A stretch of DNA of 64,000 nucleotides from Rhizobium croatiense (GTDB lineage Bacteria; Pseudomonadota; Alphaproteobacteria; Rhizobiales; Rhizobiaceae), in NCBI RefSeq assembly GCF_019793465.1, contig NZ_JAILYJ010000013.1:1-64000 (forward strand). The letters are read 5' to 3'. The first letter of the stretch is position 1. Each line of letters opens with the position of its first letter. Below are positions 7,284 through 16,462 of this stretch, piece by piece. Both the position numbers and the translations under genes were made by a program. The notes beneath the pieces are model-generated. The model searched no databases. It saw only the letters and a program-made list of their open reading frames with translations, and had not been told where the DNA came from.

Positions 7284-9455
7284 TCAACCGACCTGCTTCG
7301 CCTTCAGTTCGAGGCGGCGGCGGTGGAGCACCGGCTCGGTATAGCCGTTCGGCTGCTCCCTGCCCTTCAACACGAGGTCGAGGGCTGCCTGGAAGGCGAT
7401 CGACCCATCGAAATTACCGGCCATCGGCTGATAGGCCGGGTCCTGCTCGTTCTGCCGGTCGACGACGGCAGCCATGCGCTTCATCGTTTCGACGATCTGG
7501 GCTTCGCTGACCACCTTGTGATGCAGCCAGTTCGCCATGTGCTGGGCCGAAATGCGCAAAGTGGCGCGATCCTCCATCAGGCCGACATTGTTGATATCGG
7601 GCACCTTCGAGCAACCGACGCCCTGATCGACCCAGCGCACGACGTAGCCAAGGATGCCCTGGGCATTGTTGTCGAGTTCGCGCTGGATTTCCTCCTGAGA
7701 CCAGTTCGGCCGCACCGCGACCGGCACCGAGAGAATGTCGGATAGTTTGGCGCGGGTGCGGTCCTTCAGTCCCTGCTGAACCTTGGCGACATTGACGCGG
7801 TGATAATGGGTGGCATGCAGGGTTGCGGCCGTCGGCGACGGGACCCAGGCGGTGTTGGCGCCGGCTTTGGGATGGGCGATCTTCTGCTCCAGCATCGCCG
7901 CCATCAGATCCGGCATCGCCCACATGCCCTTGCCGATCTGCGCATGGCCGGAAAGGCCGCACTCAAGGCCGATGTCGACATTCCAGTTCTCATAGGCCGA
8001 TATCCAGGCGGCCTGACGCATATCACCCTTGCGAATCATCGGACCGGCTTCCATCGAGGTGTGGATTTCGTCGCCGGTGCGATCCAGGAAGCCGGTATTG
8101 ATGAAGACGACACGCTCGCGGGCGGCGCGGATGCATTCCTTGAGATTGACCGTGGTGCGGCGCTCCTCGTCCATGATGCCCATCTTGATGGTATTGCGCG
8201 CCAGCCTAAGCGCATCTTCGACCCGCGAGAAGATCTCGACGGCGAAGGCGACCTCCTCGGGTCCATGCATTTTCGGCTTGACCACATACATGGAGCCGGT
8301 GCGGGAATTCTTCTTCCGGCCGGCCGGGCCGATATCGTAAAGCGCGATCAGGCCGGTGATGACGGCATCCATGATGCCCTCAGGCACTTCGTTGCCCTCG
8401 CGGTCGAGAATGGCAGGATTGGTCATCAGGTGGCCGACATTGCGCACCAGCATCAGCGAGCGGCGATGCAATTCGAAGGCGGTCCCATCCGGACCTGTAT
8501 AATTCAGATCCGGGTTGAGCTTGCGGATGAAGCTCGCGCCGCCCTTTGCGACCTCTTCCTGCAGATCGCCCTTCATCAGGCCGAGCCAGTTGCGGTAGAC
8601 GACGACCTTGTCCTCGGCATCGACGGCGGCGATCGAATCCTCGCAGTCCATGATCGTGGTGATCGCCGATTCCAGCCAGACATCGGAAATATGAGCCGGA
8701 TCGGTCTTGCCGATCGCCGTCGCCGCATCGATGACGATCTCGATGTGAATGCCGTTGTTCTTCAGGAGAAGATGGGTCGGGGCGGCGGCATCGCCGCGAT
8801 AGCCGGCAAAATGGCCGCCGTCCCTCAGCACTGCCTGCTCGCCATCGACCGATCTGACAACCAGCGCTCCATCCCTGACGGCGAAGCTTGCGACATCCTT
8901 CCAGTGGCTGTCCTGCAGCGGCACTGATGTATCGAGGAAATCGCGCACCCAGGCGATGACCTTCTCGCCGCGCTTCGGGTTGTATCCCCTGCCCTTTTTG
9001 GCGCCGTCGCTCTCGGGAATGGCGTCCGTGCCGTAGAGCGCATCATAGAGCGAACCCCAGCGGGCATTGGCGGCGTTGAGGGCATAACGCGCGTTCATGA
9101 CGGGAACGACGAGCTGCGGACCGGCGATCGAGGCGATCTCGGGATCGACATTCTGGGTCGAAACCTGGAAGTCCGACCCCTCAGGCAGGAGATAACCGAT
9201 TGCGCGCAGGAAGGACTGGTAATCATCCATATCGGTCGGAGCGCCATGCTGGCGATACCAGTCGTCGATCTTGAGCTGCAGCTCGTCGCGCTTCATCAAC
9301 AGCGCCTGATTCCTGGGGGCGAGATCATGGACGATCGCAGAAAAATCGGCAAAGAACTTGTCCGCGTCGATCGCCAGACCGGGCAGAACTTCCTGGGCGA
9401 GGAAATCATGAAGGACGGCTTCGACGGCAAGACCGTTCTTATCAACGCGGCTCAT
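7284..9455 (-). CDS. glcB: Malate synthase G
   Basis: 723 residues, the usual length for isoform G (about 720) and much longer than isoform A. It condenses glyoxylate with acetyl-CoA to malate in the glyoxylate bypass and in glycolate use. Characteristic blocks such as 'MNARYALNAANARWGSLYDALYG' in the N-terminal third (cited here in part: NARWGSLYDALYG) and 'SMEAGPMIRKGDM' in the core are present. The ATG at 9455 is chosen over an upstream in-frame start because AGGGAGAA sits just before it and the protein then begins like its relatives (MSRVDKNGL). Isocitrate lyase is not nearby, as is usual in rhizobia. Confidence 0.95.
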   Translation of the reverse strand: MSRVDKNGLAVEAVLHDFLAQEVLPGLAIDADKFFADFSAIVHDLAPRNQALLMKRDELQLKIDDWYRQHGAPTDMDDYQSFLRAIGYLLPEGSDFQVSTQNVDPEIASIAGPQLVVPVMNARYALNAANARWGSLYDALYGTDAIPESDGAKKGRGYNPKRGEKVIAWVRDFLDTSVPLQDSHWKDVASFAVRDGALVVRSVDGEQAVLRDGGHFAGYRGDAAAPTHLLLKNNGIHIEIVIDAATAIGKTDPAHISDVWLESAITTIMDCEDSIAAVDAEDKVVVYRNWLGLMKGDLQEEVAKGGASFIRKLNPDLNYTGPDGTAFELHRRSLMLVRNVGHLMTNPAILDREGNEVPEGIMDAVITGLIALYDIGPAGRKKNSRTGSMYVVKPKMHGPEEVAFAVEIFSRVEDALRLARNTIKMGIMDEERRTTVNLKECIRAARERVVFINTGFLDRTGDEIHTSMEAGPMIRKGDMRQAAWISAYENWNVDIGLECGLSGHAQIGKGMWAMPDLMAAMLEQKIAHPKAGANTAWVPSPTAATLHATHYHRVNVAKVQQGLKDRTRAKLSDILSVPVAVRPNWSQEEIQRELDNNAQGILGYVVRWVDQGVGCSKVPDINNVGLMEDRATLRISAQHMANWLHHKVVSEAQIVETMKRMAAVVDRQNEQDPAYQPMAGNFDGSIAFQAALDLVLKGREQPNGYTEPVLHRRRLELKAKQVG

Positions 9456-9540
9456 GCGACATTCTCCCTGGCAACGACTTTGAATGCTGCCACTTTGCCC
9501 GGCTTTCATTCATAGTCAATTCCGCAATAATTCGAAAGAT

Positions 9541-10953
9541 TTATGCCGCACGGGAAATTGTCCGCGGCGTCACGCGCATCGGCAGTCCATTCTGCGGCTG
9601 CGTCGTCAGCTTCTGCACCGGCCAGGGGTTGGTCGCTTCCGTCTGGTCGAAGCGGAAACGGTGCATCATGACGGCAAGCGCGATCACCGCCTCCTGCAAT
9701 GCGAAAGTCGCGCCGATGCAGACGCGCGGGCCGGCGCCGAACGGCAGGAACTGGAAACGGCCGATGCTGCCGCGATTTTCAGGAAAGAATCGTTCCGGCA
9801 TATAGGCGCGCGGCCTGTCCCAATAGAGTTCGTGACGATGCAGCGTCCAGGGCATGATGAGCACGGTGATGTCGGCCGGGATCTCAACCTTTTCGCCCTT
9901 CGCATTGGTCCAGACGTCATCGGCGATCGCGGCGCGATTGATGGAGGGTGCGGGCGGATAAAGCCTGAGCGCCTCCTCGAACGCTGCCCGCGTCACCGGC
10001 ATGAGATCCAGCCATTCGACCGGCTCGGCGTCGGTTGCCAGAACAGTGTCGATCTCCGCCTCCATTGCTTCACGAATATGCGGGCTGTTTGCGACGCAAT
10101 AAAGCGTCCAAGCCAGCGCCCGCGCGGTCGTCTCGTGGCCGGCGCCGATGAAGGTCAGGATATTGTCCTCGATCTCCTCCTTGGTCAGGCCGTCGGGACC
10201 GGCCTGCTCGAGAAGCAGCGTCAGAAAATCGTCCGGCGCTGCGGCGCGGTCAGCCTTCATCTTTGCAAGCCGCATGTCCATGGTATCGCGCACGATCGCC
10301 CTGAATTTCTCCAGCACCTTCTGGCCGCCGATACGGGTGAGCCGCGGCACCCAGGAGGGCGCGCGCAACAGGTCCATCGGATCGACGCGGCCCATGCGGT
10401 GGAGAAGTTCGTTGACGTCGTCGGCAAAATGGCCGCTGGAGGAGACGATTTCGCCGGAGAAAAGCGTTTCGGCAAGAATCGCAAAGGTGAGATCGGTCAT
10501 GTCGGCGGCGATGTCGAAGACCTGACCAGCCGGACCGGCGCCTTCGTATTTGCGGACGTATTCTTCGGATTGCCGCAGCATCTGGCCGGCGAAACCTTTG
10601 GCATGACGCGGCGTGAAGACGGGTGCGACTGCTTTTCGCGATCGCTTCCAGACCTGACCTTCCGCCGTCAACAGGCCATCCCGCAGGATCGGCCGCAGCA
10701 CCAGCTGGCGAATGTCAGACATGCGATAGTTCGCTGCATTGTCGACCAGCACATGCTTGATCAGGCCAGGATCGTTGACGATCAGGGTGTGCTGACCGAA
10801 GAAACTCGTCCTGATCCAGGGCAGCGTGTAGGACGGCTCGCCCCAGAGTTCGAGCGGATTGCGCAGGATGATGCGGATGATCTCAAGCCGGCTCGGCGGC
10901 ACGGTGCGCGGCAGCGGCGCCGGCGGAACGAAGGGATCAGGACGCATGTCCAT
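9541..10953 (-). CDS. Cytochrome P450
   Basis: A 470-residue haem monooxygenase. Visible P450 signatures are the I-helix oxygen-binding motif AGHETT, the K-helix ExxR ('EALRLYPPAP') and the haem loop FGAGPRVCIG with thiolate ligand Cys412. There is no N-terminal membrane anchor, so it is soluble. Substrate is unknown; the architecture (PERF-type motif 'MPERFFPEN', long meander) resembles the class E / fatty-acid-hydroxylase-like bacterial P450s more than camphor-type ones, but this is an impression. No ferredoxin or reductase gene is adjacent, so electrons must come from elsewhere. It lies upstream of glcB on the same strand with an 85-bp gap. Confidence 0.9.
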   Translation of the reverse strand: MDMRPDPFVPPAPLPRTVPPSRLEIIRIILRNPLELWGEPSYTLPWIRTSFFGQHTLIVNDPGLIKHVLVDNAANYRMSDIRQLVLRPILRDGLLTAEGQVWKRSRKAVAPVFTPRHAKGFAGQMLRQSEEYVRKYEGAGPAGQVFDIAADMTDLTFAILAETLFSGEIVSSSGHFADDVNELLHRMGRVDPMDLLRAPSWVPRLTRIGGQKVLEKFRAIVRDTMDMRLAKMKADRAAAPDDFLTLLLEQAGPDGLTKEEIEDNILTFIGAGHETTARALAWTLYCVANSPHIREAMEAEIDTVLATDAEPVEWLDLMPVTRAAFEEALRLYPPAPSINRAAIADDVWTNAKGEKVEIPADITVLIMPWTLHRHELYWDRPRAYMPERFFPENRGSIGRFQFLPFGAGPRVCIGATFALQEAVIALAVMMHRFRFDQTEATNPWPVQKLTTQPQNGLPMRVTPRTISRAA

Positions 10954-11000
10954 CGGAAAAGCCTTTCGGGGAGGATCAACGCCTCCCGTCAGGCTTGAAG

Positions 11001-11948
11001 CTAGAGCAGGCCCTTGAGTTCGTCCAGCTTGTCGTTGATCAGCCAGCCGTAATAATTCTCTTCGGGCCAGACGGTCGCACCGGAAGAACGGTTTTTCGCA
11101 GCGAGTGCCGCGGCGCGCTGGCGCGAATTGCCGACATTATAAAGGGTCGCCGTCAGGCCGGGATTGCCCGAGATATCCATGCCGGCAATCTCCTTGTAGT
11201 CGTCGATCGACCTGCGGATGGAAGCGGCGACGAAGGCGAGCGAGATATCGGGGTCCATGATCGCCCTGTAAACGGCGCCGGCATTCTTCTCGTTCAGCTT
11301 CGGATAACCCGACACGCGACTGACGAGATCGGAGAGCGTCAGCGCCGTCAGCGGATTGACCTGGCCAAGGCCGAAAGTCTGGCCGGCATAAAAGGGCTGG
11401 AAGAAAACCGCGCTGAAGCGGTTATTGGGGAAGCTCTGGCCGCCGACCGTCTTGCCGCGGAAATCGCTTTCCCAGACATCTTCCCGGCAGGACCAGAGCG
11501 TGTAGGAATCGCTCTGGCCCTTGCACTGAGCAAATTGCGGCCGCGCCACGAAATCATCGACGTTTTCGCCGTCATAGGCAAAGCGGAAGCTTTCTCCGGC
11601 ATAGGAGGCGGCTTTGACGTAATAGGCCTGCAGCCGGTCGTAGGCATCGACATTATAGGTGTGCTCGCCGACGATGGCGCCGACGACATGGATGGGATTG
11701 ATGCCGTAAGCACTGGAGACCTTGCGGATTTTCGCCATCAGGTCCCGGTCGGTCGCCAGAAGCTCATGGACCTTTTCGTATTTCAGATCGAAGCTGCTCT
11801 TGGTGCCCTTGGTGCGGCGAACGGAGGCGCCCGGAATATCGGGCTGCTCGACGTGACGGTTGCCCGCCGGAACTGTCTGCATGGCGAAAGCCGGCGCCGA
11901 ATTCACCAGGGCAGCGGCAATCAAAAGGCTTGTCAAAAGGCGTCGCAC
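11001..11948 (-). CDS. DUF1402 family secreted protein
   Basis: A 315-residue protein with a clear Sec signal peptide (about residues 1-22, ending AFA), so it is exported. The rest matches my recollection of the DUF1402 family, conserved in Rhizobiales next to hslU. The segment 'GINPIHVVGAIVGEHTYN' followed by 'FGLGQVNPLTAL' resembles the Glu-containing core of lysozyme-like transglycosylases, suggesting peptidoglycan contact; this is inference only. Start is GTG at 11948. It lies downstream of hslU on the same strand, but a terminator (12031-12072) separates them. Confidence 0.7.
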   Translation of the reverse strand: MRRLLTSLLIAAALVNSAPAFAMQTVPAGNRHVEQPDIPGASVRRTKGTKSSFDLKYEKVHELLATDRDLMAKIRKVSSAYGINPIHVVGAIVGEHTYNVDAYDRLQAYYVKAASYAGESFRFAYDGENVDDFVARPQFAQCKGQSDSYTLWSCREDVWESDFRGKTVGGQSFPNNRFSAVFFQPFYAGQTFGLGQVNPLTALTLSDLVSRVSGYPKLNEKNAGAVYRAIMDPDISLAFVAASIRRSIDDYKEIAGMDISGNPGLTATLYNVGNSRQRAAALAAKNRSSGATVWPEENYYGWLINDKLDELKGLL

Positions 11949-12030
11949 GATCCGCTATCCCGTCCCGTTCCATCGTCCTGTTTGCGATGCGGCTGACTGG
12001 ACCAGAATCTTGGCCGAATAAAGCCGCAGC

Positions 12031-12072
12031 GGAAAACAAAACGGGCCTTCACTAAAAAGTAAAAGGCCCGCT
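12031..12072 (-). terminator. Terminator downstream of hslU
   Basis: On the minus strand CGGGCCTT and AAGGCCCG (plus 12063-12070 and 12042-12049) form an 8-bp stem with a 13-base loop, followed by TTTTGTTTT. It would close the hslV-acetyltransferase-hslU transcript. Confidence 0.8.
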
Positions 12073-12137
12073 GTCGAGGATAGAGTTCGTCACAATCCGG
12101 TATCACATCGGGAAAGACATGGACCGGTGCGCCGATA

Positions 12138-13445
12138 TCACAGAATGAAGCGCGACAGATCGGTATTCTGCGCGAGATCGCCGACATGCTCGCGCACATA
12201 GGCGGCATCGATGGTGATGGCCGTCCCGCCCCGATCCGGCGCGTTGTAGGAAATGTCGTCCAGGACCCGCTCCATCACCGTCTGCAGACGGCGGGCGCCG
12301 ATATTCTCGACCGAGGAGTTCAGATGCACGGCGACATCGGCAAGCGCGTCGATCGCGTCGTCGGTGAATTCGAGGTTCAGGCTTTCCGTTTCCATCAGTG
12401 CGCGATACTGGCGGATCAGGCTTGCTTCCGTCTCGGTCAGGATCCGGCGGAAATCCTCCTTGTTCAGCGCCCGCAACTCGACGCGAATCGGCAGGCGGCC
12501 CTGCAGTTCGGGGAGAAGATCCGAAGGTTTGGAGACATGGAAGGCGCCGGAGGCGATGAACAGGATATGGTCCGTCTTGACAGGGCCGTATTTGGTCGAA
12601 ACCGTCGTGCCTTCGACGAGCGGCAGGAGGTCACGCTGGACGCCTTCTCGCGAAACGCCGGCGCCCATGCCGCCGTCGCGGGCGGCGATCTTGTCGATTT
12701 CGTCGAGGAAGACGATACCGTCATTCTCGGTGGAGCGAACGGCCTCGCGCTGGATCACCTCATTGTCGATCAGTTTGTCGGACTCGTCGCGGATCAGGTC
12801 GGTATAGGAGGCCTTGACCGTCGTGCGGACCTTCTTGGTGCGCCCGCCCATTGCCTTGCCGAACATTTCCGACAGATTGAGCACGCCGATATTGGCGCCC
12901 GGCATGCCGGGGATCTCGAAGCCGCCCATGCCGGAACCGGTATCGGCCACTTCGATGTCTATTTCCTTGTCGTCGAGTTCGCCGTCTCTCAGCTTCTTGC
13001 GGAAGTTTTCGCGGGTGGCGGGCGAAGCGGTGGTGCCGACCAGCGCATCAAGGACACGCTCCTCGGCGCTGACATGCGCCTTGGCCTGGACCTCGGCCCG
13101 CTTCTTTTCGCGCACCAGGCCGATGCCGACTTCGACCAGGTCGCGGATGATCTGCTCGACATCGCGGCCGACATAGCCGACCTCGGTGAATTTGGTCGCC
13201 TCCACCTTGATGAAGGGCGCGCCGGCGAGTTTTGCCAGGCGGCGGGAGATCTCCGTTTTGCCGACACCAGTCGGGCCGATCATCAGGATGTTCTTCGGCA
13301 TGACTTCGTCTCGCAGGCTCGGGTCGAGCTGCTGGCGGCGCCAGCGATTGCGCAGCGCAATCGCGACGGCACGTTTGGCGTCATGCTGGCCGATGATGTA
13401 GCGATCGAGTTCGGAAACGATCTCGCGGGGGGAAAAGGTGGTCAT
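12138..13445 (-). CDS. hslU: HslU, ATPase subunit of the HslVU protease
   Basis: 435 residues. AAA+ unfoldase that feeds proteins to the HslV peptidase. It begins with the conserved 'SPREIVSELDRYIIGQ', has Walker A GPTGVGKT (57-64), the pore loop 'GYVGRDVE', the inserted I-domain (about 110-240) and Walker B 'VFLDEIDKIA'. The C-terminus 'DLSRFIL' is the tail that docks into HslV. It overlaps the acetyltransferase gene by four bases (ATGA), so translation is coupled. Heat-shock control is expected for the family, but I do not see a clear sigma32 promoter. Confidence 0.97.
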   Translation of the reverse strand: MTTFSPREIVSELDRYIIGQHDAKRAVAIALRNRWRRQQLDPSLRDEVMPKNILMIGPTGVGKTEISRRLAKLAGAPFIKVEATKFTEVGYVGRDVEQIIRDLVEVGIGLVREKKRAEVQAKAHVSAEERVLDALVGTTASPATRENFRKKLRDGELDDKEIDIEVADTGSGMGGFEIPGMPGANIGVLNLSEMFGKAMGGRTKKVRTTVKASYTDLIRDESDKLIDNEVIQREAVRSTENDGIVFLDEIDKIAARDGGMGAGVSREGVQRDLLPLVEGTTVSTKYGPVKTDHILFIASGAFHVSKPSDLLPELQGRLPIRVELRALNKEDFRRILTETEASLIRQYRALMETESLNLEFTDDAIDALADVAVHLNSSVENIGARRLQTVMERVLDDISYNAPDRGGTAITIDAAYVREHVGDLAQNTDLSRFIL

Positions 13446-13954
13446 TGCGTATCATTCTCCTGGCGGTCCAGGGCCATCAACAGCGCCCGGCCGTAATTGG
13501 TCGTTGTTTCGCCAAGTCCTTGAAAGCCCGCCTTGGTATAGGCTCTGATTGCGAAAACATTGTCAGGATGCGGATCGACGAGGATCCGCTGCGCGCCCTT
13601 TGCAAAGAGCATATCGCAGAACCCTATCATAAAGGCCGGTCCGTGACCCTTGCCAACGAGTTCCTCTATGCCGATGAACTGGTCGATGCCGTAGGTGCCC
13701 TTCGGCTGGCCGGCGAGCGCTTCATCGTCCTCGTCGTCGAGATTGGCCGCCTGGATAAAGGCGAAGTCCTTTCCATTCAGCGTGACGATCAAGCAAGAGA
13801 CGGAGGCCGTATCGATATGCTCTTCCATTGAAGCCAGCGCCTCGGCCGGATCGCGCCACCAGCGCCTGACATGTCGGCTTTCCAGCCATTTGGCGAGGAG
13901 CGGCAGATCAGCCACGGCAAGCGGCCGGAAGGCATAGGGTTCAGCCTTCGGCAT
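13442..13954 (-). CDS. GNAT family N-acetyltransferase inserted between hslV and hslU
   Basis: A 170-residue acetyltransferase of the GNAT fold: the N-terminal 'YAFRPLAVADLPLLAKWL' is typical of the AAC(6')-like branch and 'VDPHPDNVFAIRAYTKAGF' is the C-terminal acetyl-CoA-proximal motif. The branch includes aminoglycoside 6'-acetyltransferases and siderophore acyltransferases; the substrate here is not deducible. It overlaps hslV by 14 bases and hslU by four, so it is made together with both protease subunits. That coupling may just be operon economy; no functional link to HslVU is established. Confidence 0.85.
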   Translation of the reverse strand: MPKAEPYAFRPLAVADLPLLAKWLESRHVRRWWRDPAEALASMEEHIDTASVSCLIVTLNGKDFAFIQAANLDDEDDEALAGQPKGTYGIDQFIGIEELVGKGHGPAFMIGFCDMLFAKGAQRILVDPHPDNVFAIRAYTKAGFQGLGETTTNYGRALLMALDRQENDTQ

Positions 13955-14468
13955 CCAGCATTTCCATCACCACATTATGGTTCGTGTAGACGCAGATGTC
14001 GGCCGCGATATCGAGAGCGCGGCGGGCGATCTCTTCGGACGATTTGTCGGTATCCATGAGTGCCAGGGCGGCCGCGAGGGCAAAATTGCCGCCCGAACCG
14101 ATCGCCGTCGTGCCGTGTTCCGGCTCCAGCACGTCGCCGTTGCCGGTGATCGCGAGCGTAATCGACTTGTCGGCGACGAGCATCATGGCTTCGAGATTAC
14201 GCAGGTATTTGTCGGTGCGCCAGTCCTTGGCGAGCTCGACAGCGGCGCGCATCAGCTGGCCGGGATATTGCTCCAGCTTCTTTTCAAGCCTTTCGAGCAG
14301 GGTGAAGGCATCGGCGGTGGCGCCGGCAAAACCGGCGATCACTTCGCCCTTGCCGATGCGGCGCACCTTGCGGGCATTGCCCTTCATCACGGTCTGGCCG
14401 AGGCTCACCTGGCCGTCGCCCGCCATCACCACCTTGCCGCCCTTTCGAACAGTAATGATCGTAGTCAT
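13941..14468 (-). CDS. hslV: HslV, peptidase subunit of the HslVU protease
   Basis: 175 residues. Proteasome-beta-type threonine peptidase; removal of Met1 exposes Thr2 of 'TTIITVRKGG' as the catalytic nucleophile. 'VMAGDGQVSLG' and 'SGGNFALAAALAL' are family signatures. First gene of the hslV-acetyltransferase-hslU operon, transcribed divergently from hisB across a 175-bp intergenic region. Confidence 0.97.
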   Translation of the reverse strand: MTTIITVRKGGKVVMAGDGQVSLGQTVMKGNARKVRRIGKGEVIAGFAGATADAFTLLERLEKKLEQYPGQLMRAAVELAKDWRTDKYLRNLEAMMLVADKSITLAITGNGDVLEPEHGTTAIGSGGNFALAAALALMDTDKSSEEIARRALDIAADICVYTNHNVVMEMLDAEG

Positions 14469-14643
14469 AAAACACCTGTCTGCCCATGACGCGGGCTTTT
14501 ACCTCGACCGCACATCGGCCTTGTTGAGCCCTATGTAAGCAGGCCGGAGCCGATTGCAAATGGGCCGGCTTTTCTCTTCCCCGGCTTCTGGATATTTGCC
14601 GATGCGCCTGATAAGGAACGGCCTTATTCCGATGGAGGGCCAA

Positions 14644-15252
14644 ATGGCCGAGACCGCAGCAAGCCGTACGGGCAGCGTTTCCCGCAAGACCAACGAGACC
14701 TCGATTTCCGTTTCCGTCAATCTCGACGGCACCGGCAATTCGAAGATTTCGACCGGCGTCGGCTTCTTCGACCATATGCTCGACCAGCTTTCTCGGCATT
14801 CCCTCATCGACATGGAAATCGACGCCAAGGGCGACCTGCATATCGACGACCATCATACGGTCGAGGATACCGGCATTGCGATCGGCCAGGCGATCTCCAA
14901 GGCGCTCGGCGACCGGCGCGGCATCACCCGCTATGCCTCGATCGATCTTGCCATGGACGAGACGATGACCAAGGCAGCGGTCGATCTTTCCGGCCGGCCG
15001 TTCCTCGTCTGGAACGTCGCCTTCAGCGCTCCGAAAATCGGCACCTTCGACACCGAACTCGTCCGCGAATTCTTCCAGGCGCTCGCCCAGAATGCCGGCA
15101 TCACCTTGCATATTCTCAACCATTATGGCGCCAACAACCACCATATTGCCGAGACATGCTTCAAGGCCGTCGCCCGCGCATTGCGCACGGCGACAGAGAT
15201 CGATCCGAGACAGGCGGGCCGTGTTCCCTCGACCAAGGGCACGCTCGTCTGA
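14644..15252 (+). CDS. hisB: Imidazoleglycerol-phosphate dehydratase
   Basis: 202 residues, the monofunctional bacterial form. It catalyses the sixth step of histidine biosynthesis using two Mn ions bound by paired His motifs, visible as 'DDHHTVED' and 'GANNHHIAE'. The ATG at 14644 is chosen because GGAGG lies eight bases upstream and the protein then begins MAETAASRTGS like its relatives; upstream in-frame ATGs lack this. First gene of a run hisB-DUF2628-hisH-two unknowns-hisA-hisF-hisE-coaA. Confidence 0.96.
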   Translation: MAETAASRTGSVSRKTNETSISVSVNLDGTGNSKISTGVGFFDHMLDQLSRHSLIDMEIDAKGDLHIDDHHTVEDTGIAIGQAISKALGDRRGITRYASIDLAMDETMTKAAVDLSGRPFLVWNVAFSAPKIGTFDTELVREFFQALAQNAGITLHILNHYGANNHHIAETCFKAVARALRTATEIDPRQAGRVPSTKGTLV

Positions 15253-15274
15253 GCCTCTCAAGGGAGCGGCGACA

Positions 15275-15757
15275 ATGACATCCAGCTATATTTTTCTGAC
15301 GCCGCCCGGCAGCGCAGGCACTCGCCTTGACGAGACGCGGGTGATCCGCGACGGCTTCACATGGCTCGGTTTGCTGTTTCCATGGGTCTGGCTGCTGGTC
15401 CATCGGCTTTGGCTATACGCGGCAGCAGCCTTTCTATTGCAGGCAATTGGCGGTGCGCTGATGGACGAACCGGGTCTCTGGCCGGCGGGAGCGGCAATCA
15501 CCCTGGGCGTGAACCTGCTTGTCGGTCTCGAGGGCCAGAACCTCCGTATTCGCAATCTCGCCGGCAAGGGCTGGAACGAAGACGCACTCATTGCAGCCGA
15601 TACGATGGGCATTGCCGAAGACGTCTACTTCTCCGACAAGGCGGTCCAGGCCGATACTGACGCCGCCGTGCCGGGCTGGGAGAACAAGACCCGACCGAAC
15701 AGCCCGCATGGCCAGGCTACATCGCTTGGTCTCTTTGGTTTTGATGGAGGACGCTGA
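15275..15757 (+). CDS. DUF2628 membrane protein inside the histidine operon
   Basis: 160 residues; the N-terminal half has the DUF2628 pattern ('FTWLGLLFPWVWLLVHRLW') with about three membrane segments between residues 28 and 85, and the C-terminal half is polar. Function unknown; not a known histidine enzyme. The start at 15275 follows AAGGGAG and gives an N-terminus typical of the family. It sits 22 bases after hisB and two bases before hisH, so it is transcribed with the pathway. Confidence 0.75.
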   Translation: MTSSYIFLTPPGSAGTRLDETRVIRDGFTWLGLLFPWVWLLVHRLWLYAAAAFLLQAIGGALMDEPGLWPAGAAITLGVNLLVGLEGQNLRIRNLAGKGWNEDALIAADTMGIAEDVYFSDKAVQADTDAAVPGWENKTRPNSPHGQATSLGLFGFDGGR

Positions 15758-15759
15758 CG

Positions 15760-16410
15760 ATGCGCGTCGCAATTATTGACTATGGTTCCGGCAATCTGCG
15801 CTCGGCCACCAAGGCTTTTGAGCGGGCCGCGCGCGAGGCGGGCATCGATGCGCAGATCGATCTCACCGACAAAGCGGAAAATGTTGCCGCCGCCGATCGC
15901 ATCGTGCTTCCAGGCGTCGGCGCCTATGCCGATTGCCGACGCGGTCTCGATGCCGTGCCCGGCATGGCCGAGGTGTTGATCGAGGCTGTCGAAAAGAGGG
16001 CGCGGCCGTTCCTCGGCATCTGCGTCGGCATGCAGCTCATGTCCTCGCGCGGCCTCGAGAAGACGGTGACGCACGGCTTCGGCTGGATCCCCGGTGACGT
16101 CATCGAGATGACACCTGGCGATCCCGCATTGAAAATTCCGCAGATCGGCTGGAACACGCTCGATCTGAAGCGCGAACATCCGCTGTTCGACGGCATTCCA
16201 ACGGGCTCCGAGGGCTTGCACGCCTATTTCGTGCATTCCTACCATCTTGCCGCCGAAAATGCCGACGACGTCATTGCGACGGTCGATTATGGCGGTCCGA
16301 TGACGGCTCTCGTCGGGCGCGACAACATGGTGGGCGCTCAGTTTCACCCGGAAAAGAGCCAGAAGCTCGGCCTCGCCCTGATCGCCAATTTCCTGCGCTG
16401 GAACCCGTAA
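15760..16410 (+). CDS. hisH: Imidazole glycerol phosphate synthase, glutaminase subunit HisH
   Basis: 216 residues. Class I glutamine amidotransferase giving ammonia to HisF. The triad is visible: Cys88 in 'GICVGMQLM', His196 and Glu198 in 'FHPEKSQ'. Two bases separate it from the preceding DUF2628 gene. Its synthase partner HisF is encoded three genes downstream. Confidence 0.97.
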   Translation: MRVAIIDYGSGNLRSATKAFERAAREAGIDAQIDLTDKAENVAAADRIVLPGVGAYADCRRGLDAVPGMAEVLIEAVEKRARPFLGICVGMQLMSSRGLEKTVTHGFGWIPGDVIEMTPGDPALKIPQIGWNTLDLKREHPLFDGIPTGSEGLHAYFVHSYHLAAENADDVIATVDYGGPMTALVGRDNMVGAQFHPEKSQKLGLALIANFLRWNP

Positions 16411-16462
16411 TACCGCCGCCTTATTTTCCCTTTATGAAAACACGGGAACAGGAGTGCGCTCG

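Noticed and set aside
9484..10998. 504-codon open frame on the plus strand
   Set aside because: Antisense to the cytochrome P450 gene, whose catalytic motifs are intact.
12186..13496. 436-codon open frame on the plus strand
   Set aside because: Antisense to hslU.
14469..14643. Sigma32-type heat-shock promoter for hslV
   Set aside because: No convincing CTTGAA plus -10 pair at proper spacing on the minus strand.
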